From: Enoplolaimus lenunculus
Lineage: Eukaryota > Nematoda > Enoplea > Enoplida > Thoracostomopsidae
NCBI GenBank assembly: GCA_030248215.1
Contig: JASANG010000845.1
Span: 1 to 64,000 of the forward strand
Length of the DNA: 64,000 nt
Direction of reading: 5' to 3'
Part shown: piece after piece, positions 1 to 11,195 of the stretch
How the letters are laid out: the number at the start of each line of letters is the position of its first letter
Numbering within the stretch: the stretch's first letter is position 1
Notes under the pieces: generated by a model
The model's input: the letters and a program-made list of their open reading frames with translations, nothing else
What the model was told of the DNA's origin: nothing
Database searches by the model: none
Program-made: the position numbers and the translations under genes

Positions 1-469
1 TAAATAATCCAGCCCATTTTTTGCATTTGATTTGTCCTACAACTGTCCCAATTTTGATTCCTGCAGTTGCCAAAGTTTATCAATTTTAAAATTTTATTGT
101 TAACTGGTGACAGGTGGTTTAGGCAGTGACAATATGAACTCTTAGTTTTAAAAACGCCATATTTGTACTATTCGAGTTTAAGGCATTAGTTTCTTGTGAC
201 AAAGATGGAGATTATTTAATGTTTACTAAGCATTTTGGCGGAGAAATACCGTGGCAGGACTAACTTCGAACCTATTTCTACGAGAAATAATTTTTATGCC
301 CACTGAGCATATGTTTTTATCGAAACGTTTCTGTTCAGTTTAACTATTAATCCTCTCCTTTATCGGGTTGTTTCTCCGTCATTGAATACAATAAGCAATC
401 ACTGCAGTTGTTGTAGTCAGCGGTTTATAAATATAAGTTCTCAGCGAATATATTTCAAAGTTTAAAATT

Positions 470-905
470 GAAAATGCTTTTTGAGTGGAATCTTGTAAAA
501 AGTCTTAATTTAGGCTTATAAACTATGCTAATATGCAAATTATCTATTAGCTAACTGCTCAATTATTGGTATTTAAGGTTTTTAAACAGTCTATGCAGAT
601 TCAAACCCTTTAATGCTAAAATTAGCTTGCTTCTAACTGTAATAATTAGTGAAATATTGTGGAAAGTCCTAATTTAGGTTTAGAATTAATTATGCAAATT
701 AGCCTGTAGCTAAAAAACGGCTTACAATTTTAAAACCCCAATGCTAGTGATAATTGGCTTTCAAACAAAAAAGTTTATCAGAATCGGTTCCTGAGATTCG
801 TTTCGGACGGACAGACGGACGGACGGACATCCACCTTTCGACCCCCAAGTACAAAACATAAAACGCTTCGCGAAATCGCTTCGCTCAATAAGCTATTTAA
901 TACTG
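470..905. repeat. Dispersed repeat ending in a GGAC-rich microsatellite
   Basis: This stretch shares long blocks with 31190-32100. Both contain units with 'gctaatatgcaaatta', 'tattagctaact' and 'aataattagtgaaatattg', followed by a GGACGGACAGACGG microsatellite and the phrase 'ccacctttcgacccccaag'. The copy here is shorter, with about two internal units. It is a dispersed repeat of unknown class and no coding potential is visible. The stretch before it (1-469) shows nothing I can identify. Confidence 0.7.
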
Positions 906-963
906 CGAAAGATTAGTCTGTGAAATTAAAGTGAAATTTGTATCTCGAAATTAGTATTTTTAC

Positions 964-2311
964 CTGCAAAATCAGCATACGGCCCAAGAACTGTGTTTGT
1001 ATTCACACCTAAAATAATATTTTAATTTTTTAACTTCATCGCGTCCTTTTAATGTTTAGCCTTTAAAGTTCACAACCAAACTACCTACTGCAACAATCCA
1101 TACGGATAAAAAATATAGCAATGCAGTACAAAGATGCATTACGTGTTAGTCCTACAACGTTTTGCAGTTAAAACTTGTAGCTTATTTTTGAAATTGCAAG
1201 TTGTATTTAAAACTGCAGTTGAAATATGTTTTCCAGTTGTAAATTATTCATAATGCAGCATATTTATAGTTGACATGCAGAAACTGATTTGAAATTTGAA
1301 TCAATTATTATGTTCCAAAGTACGTCTTATTGTTTGGTTAATTTCTATAGTTTTGAAATAATTGTTTGCTCAAAGTATAAGCGTGGAAATAATTGTTTGC
1401 TCAAAGTATAAGCGTGAAACGAATGATTTAAGTCATTTCAGCAGGAAGACAAATAATAATAAACGCAATAAATATCTTAACAATGTAAAAACGTTAATAT
1501 CCGTTATTCAGCTAACCTGGATAACCACCTCCAACTGAACCAGTACCATGAGTAGCTCCTGAAAATACAAAAAATTTCCAGTATTTAACAAAATTAGGCA
1601 GAGGTTTATGTCGATGTAAACTCCAGGGAGTTGATTTTAACTCAAAATGAATTGAATCCACTGAGAACCCTGGGCTCTGAATTACATCTTTCAGAGCTCA
1701 GAATTTGTATTGATTGAACTCATTCTGACCTAATCATCTCATCCGGAATTAAATAAACTCAGAGCGAGCTGATGTTCTTGTTATTAAAACTTAGAAATAT
1801 CTAGAAATCACTAGTTCGCTTTATGAGCAGATTAATCAACTCATCGGAAAAAGATTGAACGCTGTTCAGCGAAAAGTAATAGATCATGGAATTTCAGCAA
1901 TTTTTCTTCAAATGTTTAGAGTTTTGTTAAAATTTACGTAAGTATTTTTGGAAAAAAATTTAAGTGTATTTGATTGCAGATTCTTAGGTGTATTCTGAAT
2001 ATAGCCACTTGTACAAAATTAATTAAAACACCTAGCGTAATAATATGTGCTATATTAAGTTTAACAAAAAATAAGCAAAAATTTAGGCATATACGCTAGC
2101 GGGTTCTTGGGTTGTGTCCCACTGCTCGCCAGAAAATTTTTTGCTATAAAATGGTAAGGAGGCATATAAAGACAAAAGTTTTCAACGTAGATCCACAAAC
2201 TGCAACGCCATGCTTGAAACCCAAGGCCAATTAAAGCGTCTAACCTCCATAATTAGTTGTCTGTGGATCTGCTGTTGGACCTTCAGGGGCAGGGTCGGCG
2301 GTCCAAATATG
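964..2311 (-). CDS. Gly/Pro-rich protein gene, three internal exons (partial)
   Basis: Three short minus-strand exons join in phase. They are 2245-2311 (after an acceptor ending GTTAG, before donor GTTAGA), 1517-1558 (acceptor TATTTTCAG, donor GTTAGC) and 964-1008 (acceptor ATTATTTTAG, donor GTAAAAA). The first exon reads TADPAPEGPTADPQTTNYGG near its end, the second adds ATHGTGSVGGGYPG and the third VNTNTVLGPYADFAG. The product is a low-complexity Gly/Pro/Thr-rich chain with no recognised domain. Start and stop codons were not found, so the gene probably continues both ways. Upstream of 2311, up to an acceptor at 2346, another frame reads PPIRGQPNYVSIFG. The true exon may therefore be longer, with a one-base assembly or sequence error at the frame change. 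A possible earlier exon lies at about 4147-4178 with donor GTATAT. The case rests on three consecutive phase-compatible junctions. No homology was recognised, so it could still be chance. Confidence 0.4.
1613..1850. mobile_element. MITE, CACTG/TAAACTC family
   Basis: The element opens with 'gatgtaaactccaggg' and closes with 'attaatcaactcat'. It carries the GAGTTGATT and AACTCATTCTGA motifs of the better-preserved copy at 2738-2994 and of the copy near 35665-35960. It is non-coding, with decayed ends, and lies between two exons of the minus-strand gene model. Confidence 0.6.
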
Positions 2312-2696
2312 CTAACGTAGTTTGGTTGTCCGCGTATTGGAGGTTCTAAAAATAACAAATAACAATTTACAGAATATTAAAACTCAAAGACCTTAGGGGT
2401 TTTTTCAATAAAATTTTAACGTTTTGGTACCTTTAACTCAGAACGAATTGCCATTAAAGCAACCATGAGTAATTATTAAATGTTGTTGGTATAGAATCTT
2501 GGGAAAATTTTATTGAATTTGAAATCACATAGCAGAATTTGGTAAGAAGTTCAACTTGAATGGCACGCCAGATACATAATTATAATAGATGTTAAAGTAT
2601 TAAATAATTATCCCTTGGCTTGTACGGATTCAAATTTAATTCAATGCGCTACGTTTCCTTTAGACAATCTGTCTACCTGAATTGTCTAAGTGCGGC

Positions 2697-3134
2697 GGCC
2701 AATGTATCAACAGGGCCGTAACAGTGATATAAGCATACACTGCAAATCTCCATTGAGTTGATTTTTACTTAAAATGAGTTGAATCATCAGTCTTGAGTTA
2801 GGATTATGACAGGACTCTAGAACTCTGTGTTAATTCAACTCATTCTGATTTAATTAATCAACTTCCCAGGAATCAACTCAACGCAGAATAAGAATCATCG
2901 AAACTCAAAGTAAGCTAAAGTTTTTTGTCTGCTAACTCAGAAATAACTGACTTTTTGTCCCGGTTGATTATTTAACTCATTTGAGTTTACAGTGTAATCC
3001 TGAATCTCAAGCAAATCCATAAGAATGAGCTTATACCTAGCCTAAGCTAAAAGCAAAAAAGTTTGTCAAAAGCTTTGGCTTACTTTATTGCAGTCCCACA
3101 CAACAACATTCCGTCCCTGATCTTTACATGGGCC
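2697..3134. mobile_element. hAT-like MITE with telomere-like interior, interrupted
   Basis: The left end is GGCCAATGTATCAACAGGG and the right end is the inverted counterpart CCCTGATCTTTACATGGGCC. The interior has 'ataagcata' and 'cctagcctaagct'. Flanking octamers AGTGCGGC and ATTACTGC agree at only 5 of 8 positions, so the target duplication is doubtful here. Better copies of related families at 8029 and 46542 have good 8-bp duplications, hence the hAT-like assignment. A second MITE sits inside this one at 2738-2994. Confidence 0.7.
2738..2994. mobile_element. CACTG-ended MITE nested in another MITE, TA target site
   Basis: The left end is CACTGCAAATCTCC and the right end GAGTTTACAGTG, an inverted repeat, with TA on each side (2736-2737 and 2995-2996). 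That is the target duplication expected of Tc1/mariner-type elements. The interior carries repeated 'gagttgattt' and 'aactcattctgat' motifs. It must be younger than its host element at 2697-3134, because it splits it. Confidence 0.8.
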
Positions 3135-4387
3135 ATTACTGCAGACTAACTGGATTACGAGTTAGCAATTCAATCTAATTTCATAGCTTTTTATTTAAGA
3201 TGCAGACTAAACGCGCAGGTTTTGGCTAAAGCTTTAATATCTAAAGGTTTAGGCTTAGGTGGTTGTTAGGACATAGACAACATAGGTTGTCCTGTTTGCC
3301 GTGTATCCCAGTTGAAAATATTGATCTGTAACTATTTTTTTTATTTGCTTGGCGGAATCGGGATGCTTCATTTTCCTGTATTTCATTGAAAATTATAAAA
3401 CTGACCCATTTTCCCAACAAAAAACTAGAGCTGTCTCATTTCTCTCCTTTCCCCAATGAAATATAGAACTGTCAAAATCGTAAACTCGTAAATACAATTT
3501 GAATCAATTATGTATCTGCCAGCAGCTAGTAAAAGTTTTCAGCATTTGATGATAAAACACATGATTGAATATATACGTTCGATTGAAATCCATCTGGACG
3601 GCGAAGGGCCTTAAACGAACTCTAAACTATTCGTTCCTACGTCAACGACACACATATTCTCGGTGTTTCTTCTTTTTGTAAAATTGGCCCATTTGCCAAA
3701 TTTCGAGCCTCCAAGGTTAAACCATCTAGCGTCCACCTGTTTATAACTGCAATTAAGATTACCTGGACTTTAAAGGCACTTATAAACGATCTCAAACAAA
3801 CCTCCGACTTCAACGCCACTATGTTGCTTCCGAAACCTTCTAGCGCAAAAGGTAGGCATTTCTCAATGGATGCAATGATTTTGGACTGCCAATGGGGGAG
3901 ATCCGGGAGTCAACTATCCTTCTTTCCTCGTTTGCATATTTATCAAAGGGTTTTTAGGCATTTTCTTAGTCGGTGACACAGGAAATCCAAGGAGAGTTTG
4001 CTGTGTTACCGTCTAAAAATGCCTAAAAACCACCTTCTTCCCCGTTTGGATATTTATCAAGAGGGGTTTTTACATATTTTTAGCCGGAAACACAAGAAAC
4101 TCTCCCATTGAAAAATTTATACAACATGACCGCCATTTTCAATATACCTGGTTGCGCCAATAGAGGTAAATGCCACAAACTAACACAAATAATTATAAAT
4201 TAGCAATACATGTTAACAATGTTAAATTGAAATAAGTATTTAACAATATTAAATTTTGAAACAACCAAAACCTGAAGAAACTTACGATTTCACCCAATTG
4301 TCTTTTGTTGTAAAAATTAAAAAAAAAACTTAAATTTTATTAATTATAAACATATAAACACCAGAAAGATCAGTTTTTACTATAAGT
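3135..4387. other. Intergenic DNA with a small palindromic repeat
   Basis: No gene is recognised here. At 3934-4100 the phrase 'tatttatcaa(g)aggg-ttttta' occurs twice as direct copies. The section between them is palindromic around 'cggtgacac...gtgttaccg', flanked by 'tttttaggcat' and its complement. This looks like a decayed short inverted-repeat transposon. The rest is AT-rich unique sequence. Confidence 0.45.
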
Positions 4388-4740
4388 CAGATAGATAGAT
4401 AGATAACCATTGATAGAGACCTCGAGGTCTTAAGACACAGGTGGTCCGTTACACAGTCTCTGAAACCTAGAGTAACTATTAAGTTAGAGTCTAAGTTAGA
4501 ATCTTACTGTCTCTGTTATAAACCTATTCAGTGTCTTTTTATTATTAATTTTATTAAGACTATATGGTCTGTAGACACTATACCGTACCTCGCTATAGAC
4601 CGAACATCTCATTAAGAAGTGCTCTACAGATTCTTCCTCCATTCCACAGCAATCCAGGGTGGTTACAACATTTGCAACACTACTCGTTAGATTTGGGCTC
4701 GTGTCAGTTCAATACCTTTTGCTTTATATGTTTCGATAGC
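4388..4740 (-). mobile_element. LINE 3' fragment, left palindrome arm, with (GATA) tail
   Basis: On the minus strand the sequence encodes the C-terminal zinc-knuckle region of a non-LTR retrotransposon ORF2, ending at a stop at 4496. It includes TTLDCCGMEEESVEHFLMRC followed by SVYSEVRYSVYRPYS and a final FITETVRF. The pattern C-x-CG-x-EE-x-VEHFL-x-x-C-x-x-Y is typical of CR1/Jockey/R1-type ORF2 ends. The 3' UTR ends in a TATC microsatellite (+ strand GATA at 4388-4404), as many LINEs do. Only the extreme 3' end is present, so it is a 5'-truncated, inactive copy. The same fragment lies inverted at 10900-11195. Confidence 0.7.
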
Positions 4741-5934
4741 TTTCTATACAACGCTGGATAGTTTTGAACATCACTATATTTTTGTAATTACATAACTTGC
4801 GTACAATTTATATTGCTGTAGATGGAACGCCCCACATCACGTATTTGAACAGTGTTCCAGTGTTGTTGTTTTACAAATTAGAACACATATATGCAGATTG
4901 AAAGCCAATAAAACAAGATGTAGTAAAGAACTAATGTTATATGTAAGGTCAAAGCAAATTGAAAAGAAAACTGTTGCACAGTTTTCAGGCAAGTTTAATA
5001 TTTAGTTTATTTAAATTAAAAAACATTTAACAGATACGAAGTGATCTAGCTGTATTTAGTATATGATATAACTAATGTCACTACGAGATTCGCTACGTTA
5101 TTCGTGCAGAGTTCTTTCGCGTAAAAACTTTTTATCTTATCTGTCAATAGCTCAAGGCTAACACCATTTTAGTGGCAAATAAAATTTTTTTAGTTTGGCT
5201 TCAACTTTAGAAAATTTTGATGTGTGACCCTAAAAATTCTGTCGCTATACGGTCCGGTGTTACAAAGTAACCGGGCGAGAGAAAATTCGTGATAGCCCTG
5301 TGCTATCATGAGTTTCGAGGAAGGCGGTGACAGCTCTGGATAGCATGGAATTGTAACAGAACTCTTATAGACCAGGGCTGTTACGAGCTTCATTTCTAAA
5401 TGACATCGTGATAGCCCTGGTCTGTAAGAGATTTTCTGGCACCGTTGACAAAATTATTGCGGGAACGGCAGAGAAGTTATTTGTCTTTTATCTCGCATTT
5501 ATTTTTTAATTTCTTAAATTGTTTTGTTTGTCTAGAAATGTTAACAATTAAATTTGAAAAAGAGGTTCAAGAGTGAAAACTGCTTAATAGCTGCTATGGC
5601 TATGAAACGCTTACAACATATACATCGATATCAACCATGTTGATACATAAAGACAAAATATCCACAATCATAAAAAGAAACTGTTACAGTATCTTAGTAG
5701 CTATGGCTAAACGAGCCACGACAGAGAAGTGAAATTCACTTACAACATATACAAAATTCGGCAAGCATATCGCGTTCGGTGCCTTTCAGCAATCTACAAA
5801 GCTGTTGCCAGAGAACCATGTTGACATAGTAAAAAGATCTATTTTATGGTAGATCAATACTAATTACAAAATTCCATAGGAGCAAGTTGACTATAATAAT
5901 TCCTATCCTAAAATAGCGTGTATCATCTATAGCA

Positions 5935-6960
5935 CGTAATACCCACCCATAGTTAGGGCCAATAGGTCCCTGACCAAGTAGGGGCGAAACACCATCCGGC
6001 AAAGCGTTTCCTCCGGCGGGGCCCGATAGCAGGGACGCGCGTATCCGCCGAACCAGCCCCGGTAGCGTAACGAATTCCCGGTAATTCAGATACGAGCCAC
6101 GACGAAGAAATAAACTACTAATTTGAAGCGAAAATAACTTTACTTTGAAAAATTAGCTAATGGAAAGAATCTAAAAAATTTTCGTTAAGTAGCAAAGTCG
6201 GTTCGCTGAAATTTATAAAAGCTGGCGTACACTTGGCACTAGCGGACGAAGCGGGGGCGAGAAGCGGGGGCAGGGAGGGCGCTCGTTAGAAAGTTTTTTC
6301 ACACAAAAAGCTAGGTCCCTACATTACCATATACCTAAGATATACAGAAAAGCATTGTGTTTCACATAAACATAGCATGCATTGAATTCGGTGTGCTTTC
6401 ACAAATTACCTGTTGCCTTCTAGACGGGGTATGTTTCACACATTGCTAAACATTAATTATTTTCCCGCAAGACAGGTTTCAATACCAATTAATAAATGGG
6501 ATAGCTGCTACACACATTTGAGAAATATGTCTCCTTATAAATAGCTTTGTTCATCTTTCAGCACGTATAATCACCCACAAGTTAGGCCTAATAGTCCCTG
6601 ACCGAAGAGGGGCTGAAACACCATCGGCAAAGCGCTTAACCAGGGCCCCAGGCAGCAGCGACGCCGCGTATCCGCCTTGAACCAGCCCGGTGCCCCCTCC
6701 CGCCGAGCTGCCACCGTGAGCCGTGTCGAGGTAATTCAGAAATGCATAATCGCTGAAGTAATAAAAATTACTCAAATTGAAGCGAAATAATTTTTACTTT
6801 GAAAGTTTTACTAATTTGTGTAAAATTAAAATATTTTTTTCAAACAGAGTCGGTTCGCTGAAATTTATAAAAGCGGCGTACACGGCACAGCGAGCAAAGG
6901 GCGAGCGGGGCAGGGCGCGCCCGTCAAAAGTTTTTCTAAATAAAAGGAAGGCCGACACAT
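5935..6960. repeat. Direct duplication inside the left palindrome arm
   Basis: The phrase 'ggtccctgaccaagtagggg...aaacaccat.cggcaaagcg' at about 5935-6110 recurs at 6555-6760. Both copies are followed by 'agtcggttcgctgaaattta' and a GC-rich block. The right arm has only one copy (9225-9610). The duplication therefore arose in the left arm after the inverted repeat formed, or one copy was lost on the right. Confidence 0.7.
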
Positions 6961-8028
6961 CACCATTTCCCAGAAAAGCACAGAAACAGCGCATTTCAGC
7001 GCCCGCCACACTCTTCAGGGAAGAATGAACTTTGGATCCGCCGCTGTACGCTTGGAACCTTTTCGAGGCAGACCGTATATATATTTGACAACATCTTGTT
7101 TTTGACCAATATGTTTACGCCTAACAAACCAAAATAACAGATAGAGTACCAAAGGTTGCTGAATAATTTATTCTGATCTTCAAAAATTATGGAGTTAGCG
7201 ACTTTAGCATCAATCTCTTTATACAATTTATGCAACAGATATTACATGATTTTCAAATTCTATACTTTTGGTTAGAAATACAACAATTTTATGCGACAAA
7301 AAATTATACAACTGTGCGTAAATTAATCAAAATTACCAGTATATGAAAAAAAACTTTACTAATGAGTGATACGGTGCCGACTTCGAAAACTAAACAACGC
7401 AGTGCAAACTGAAAATAAATTAATATTGAAAGACTTATACTATCTCAAGATTATTCTTAACTTTGGCAAAATTCAGACTATAAAATGACAATTTAAAAAT
7501 TTTAAGTTTTACAGCTGTTGGTGTCTGCAAAGCATACTTAAATCAAAATTCAACGGCCTACGAAGGGAATGAAACTAGTTTTTGATGCCACTTTCCGAAA
7601 AAAGTAATCTAAGATTAATTGAAGTTTAATTGGACATTTGTGAACGGTTAAACCTCATTAGTCACTTAAATAAATATTGTCAACTTTCCCGAAATGATAC
7701 ATTTTTTAAAAAATACCTGGATTTGATCCAAACGGCTGAAAACTTGACTGAATACGCAAGCGTAAAATTAATATTAAATATGCTTTTTAGTTTTATTTCA
7801 AATAGCGTTTAGCTTCTTTTTATGCAATTTCACATAATGCCTAAGTACACCAGGTGACTTTTGAGAATAGTGTGCGGCGCAGTGAAGACAAAAATCTTCA
7901 ATGCGCTGACACTTTCCCTTCAAAACTCATCTGTACGCATGATATCGTGGAAGTTGCATTTAACAAAACAACAGTGCATGCTGACAGTGCAAACTTCAAG
8001 CATTGTTTTGTAGGGTAGCACACGTCTG

Positions 8029-8212
8029 GGCCAATGTTACTTTCAGGGGCGTAACAGTAGATTAAGCGTATTCCTAAGCCTAAGCCTAAACCTAAGCGTT
8101 GCAAAATTGAGTTCTTAAGCCTAAGCCTAAGCAAAAACTGTAATCTAGGGCCTAAATCTACTCTTTTATAGACCCACCAGAAACCTTGACGCCCCTTAAA
8201 GAAACATGGGCC
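8029..8212. mobile_element. hAT-like MITE with TTAGGC-like interior, at palindrome centre
   Basis: The termini GGCCAATGTTAC and CATGTTTCTTTAAGGGGCG (read inward from the right end) form an inverted repeat of about 25 bp. Flanking octamers CACGTCTG (8021-8028) and GACGTCTG (8213-8220) match at 7 of 8 positions, the target-site size of hAT elements. The interior is made of degenerate CCTAAG units in two blocks. It is non-coding. Closest relatives in the window are at 37744-37937, 50606-50673 and 56461-56629. Confidence 0.85.
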
Positions 8213-9149
8213 GACGTCTGGAACACTATTTCAGGGTCGTATGGAGGAGGCATGCAATGTTGTTTTGTTAAATGCAATTTCCACAATATCATGCGTACAC
8301 AGATGGTTTTGAAGTAAGTGTGCAGCGCATTGAAGATTTTTGTCTTCACTGCGCCGCACACTATCTCAAAAGTCACCTGGTGTACTTAGGCATTATGTTG
8401 GAAATTGCATAAAAAGAAGCTAAACGCTATTTGAAATGAACTAAAAAGCAAGTATTAATATTAATTTTACGCTTGCGTATTCAGTCAAGTTTTGGCCGTT
8501 CGGATCGAATCCAGGTATTCTTTAAATATATGATTTGGGAAACTTGACAATATTTATTTAAGTGACTAATGAGGTTTAACCGTTCACACGCTTCCAATTA
8601 AACTTCAATTAATATTTTAATTACTTTTTCGGAAATGGCATAGAAACTAGTTTCAATTCCTTCGTAGGCCGTTGAATTTTGATTTAAGTATGCTTTGCAA
8701 GACACCAACAGCTGTAAAACTTAAAATTTTAAATTGTCATTTTATAGTCTGAATTTTGCCAAAGTTAAGAATAATCTTTAAATCATATAAGTCTTTCAAT
8801 ATTAATTTTGTTCACTTGCACTGCGTTGTTTACGTTTTCCAAACTCAGCACCATATCACTCATTAGTAAAGTTTTCATATACTGGTAATTTTATTTAATT
8901 TACGCACAGTTTATAATTTTTGTCGCATGAATTTTTTATTTTAACTCAAAATATAGAATTTGAAAATCAGTAATATCGTTGCATAAATTATAAAGAGATA
9001 GCTAAAGTCGCTAACTCCATAATTTGAAGATCAGAATAAAATTCAGCAACCGACTCATCTATAGGCAAACAAGCAAAAACAAGACAAAACGCCCCAAAAG
9101 CCAGCACAGCCCCAAAACCCAGCCGAAAACTCGTGAAACGCAATGTTTA

Positions 9150-9285
9150 CTGTATGCTATTCTTAAGGGGGAAAAATTGGTATGTAGGGGACCTTACCAT
9201 TTTATTAGAAAAACTTTCTGACGGGGGCGCAAATGCCCCCGCTTCTCGCCCCCGCTTTGCATCCGCTAGTGCCAAGTGTACGCCA
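9150..9285. repeat. GGTAGGGACCTTACC-type repeat fragment
   Basis: Contains 'gaaaaattggtatgtagggg', 'accttaccattttat' and 'aactttctgacgggggcg', ending 'gcatccgctagtg'. The same consensus recurs at 6230-6300, 18545-18640, 26695-26895, 27638-27830, 37085-37275, 49910-50095 and 59380-59480. The 27638 copy begins CAGTGGCGGATCC, a hAT-style terminus. Non-coding. Confidence 0.6.
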
Positions 9286-10899
9286 GCTTTTATAAATTTC
9301 AGCGAACCGACTCTGCTATTTGAAGAAATATTTTAATTTTACACAAATTAATTAAAATTTTCAAAGTAAAAATTATTTCGCTTCAATTTGAGTAATTTTT
9401 ATTTACTTCAGCGATTATGCATTTGCCTGAATTACCTCGACACGGTCACGGTGGCAGCTCGTACAGGTAGGGGCGCACCGGGCTGGTTCAAGGCGGATAC
9501 GCGGCGTCGCTGCTATCGGGCCCTGGTTACGGAGGAAACGCTTTGCCGATGGTGTTTAAGCCACCTACTCTTGGTCAGGGACCTATTGGCCCTAACTATG
9601 GGTGATTATACGTGCTGAAGATCGTACAAAGCTATTTATAAGGACTCATATTCTCAAATGTGTGTAGCAGCTATCGCCATTTATTAATTGGGTATTGAAC
9701 CTGTCTTGCCAGTGAATTAATGTTTCACAATATAAAACCTGGTACCGGCGTCTAGAAGGCAACAGGTTTTGTAATTGCTGAAAGCACCGAATTCAATGCA
9801 TGCTATGTTTATTCACAAATTTTGTACTGGTATATTTTGCTACTTCACGGAATTTCAGATTCTTTCTTAGCTGTCGTGGCTCGTACGACGGTAATCCGGT
9901 CACGCTACGGTATAGATGATACACGCATTTTAGGATAGGAATTATTATAGTCAACTTGATGGAATTTTGTTTGTTATCTAGTCTTTACTATGTCAACATG
10001 GTTGATATTCGATGTATATGTTGTAAGCGTTTCATAGCCATAGCTAGCTTGTAACAGTTTTTTTTCACTCTTGAACCTGTTAGAATTTCAAATTTAATTG
10101 TTAACACAGAACAAAACAATTTAAGAAATTAAAAAATAAATGCGAGATAAAAGACAAATAACTTATGTGCCGTCCGCAATAATTTTGTCAACGGTGCCAG
10201 AAAATCTCTTACAGACCAGGGCTATGACGATGTCATTTAGAAAATGAGCTCGTAACAGCCCTGGTCTATAAGAGATTTCTGTTACAATCCATGCTATCAG
10301 CTGTCACCGCCTTCTCTCTAAACTCATGATAGCACAGGGCTATCACGAATTTTCTCTCGCCGGTTACTTGTAAGTAACACCGGACCGTATAGCGACAGAA
10401 TTTTTAGGTCACACATCAAAATTTTCTAAGTTGAAGCCAAACTAAAAAAATTTTATTTGCCACTAAAATGGTGTTAGCCTTGAGCTATTGACAGAGATAA
10501 AAAGTTTTTACGCGAAAGAACTCTGCACGAATAACGTAGCGAATCTCGTAGTGACATTAGTTATATCATATACTAAATACAGCTAGATCACTTCGTATCT
10601 GTTAAATGTTTTTTAATTTAAATAAACTAAATATTAAACTTGCCTGAAAACTGTGCAACAGTTTTCTTTTCAATTGCTTTGACCTTACATATAACATTAG
10701 TTCTTTACTACATCTTGTTTTATTGGCTTTCAATCTGCATATATGTGTTCTAATTTGTAAAACAACAACACTGGAACACTGTTCAAAATACGTATGTGGG
10801 GCGTTCCATCTACAGCAATATAGATTGTACGCAAGTTATGTAATTACAAAAATATAGTGATGTTTCAAACCTATCCAGCGTTGTATAAAGCTATCGAAA

Positions 10900-11195
10900 C
10901 ATATAAAGCAAAAGGTATTGAACTGACACGAGCCCAAATCTGACGAGTAGTGTTGCAAATGTTGTAACCACCCTGGATTGCTGTGGAATGGAGGAAGAAT
11001 CTGTAGAGCACTTCTTAATGAGATGTTCGGTCTATAGCGAGGACCGGTATAGTGTCTACAGACCATATAGTCTTAATAAAATTAATAATAAAAAGACACT
11101 GAATAGGTTTATAACAGAGACAGTAAGATTCTAACTTAGACTCTAACTTAATAGTTACTCTAGGTTTCAGAGACTGTGTAACGGACCACCTGTGT
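10900..11195 (+). mobile_element. LINE 3' fragment, right palindrome arm
   Basis: On the plus strand this encodes the same ORF2 C-terminal peptide as the left arm, with CCGMEEESVEHFLMRC and a final FITETVRF at the stop codon (11132-11134). It continues into the 3' UTR, but here the match ends at 11195 without the (GATA) tail. Upstream, a second frame reads GIELTRAQI, the sequence usually found before the knuckle, so the frame is broken between them. Inactive fragment. Confidence 0.7.

Larger units (their letters stand above)
4435..11195. repeat. Giant imperfect inverted repeat (palindrome)
   Basis: The left arm (4435-7985) is the reverse complement of the right arm (8252-11195). The outer parts match almost base for base, for example the region around 4564-4760 against 10836-11066. 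Inner parts differ by many small indels and substitutions. The left arm is about 600 bp longer, largely because of an internal duplication. The non-palindromic centre (about 7986-8251) is short and holds a separate MITE. No flanking target duplication was seen, and the left arm match stops before the (GATA) LINE tail. It could be a segmental inverted duplication, a very long-TIR or fold-back transposon, or partly an assembly artefact. Confidence 0.85.

Noticed and set aside
8040-8150. True interstitial telomere or chromosome end
   Set aside because: The TTAGGC-like units are degenerate, short and enclosed by transposon ends with an 8-bp target duplication.
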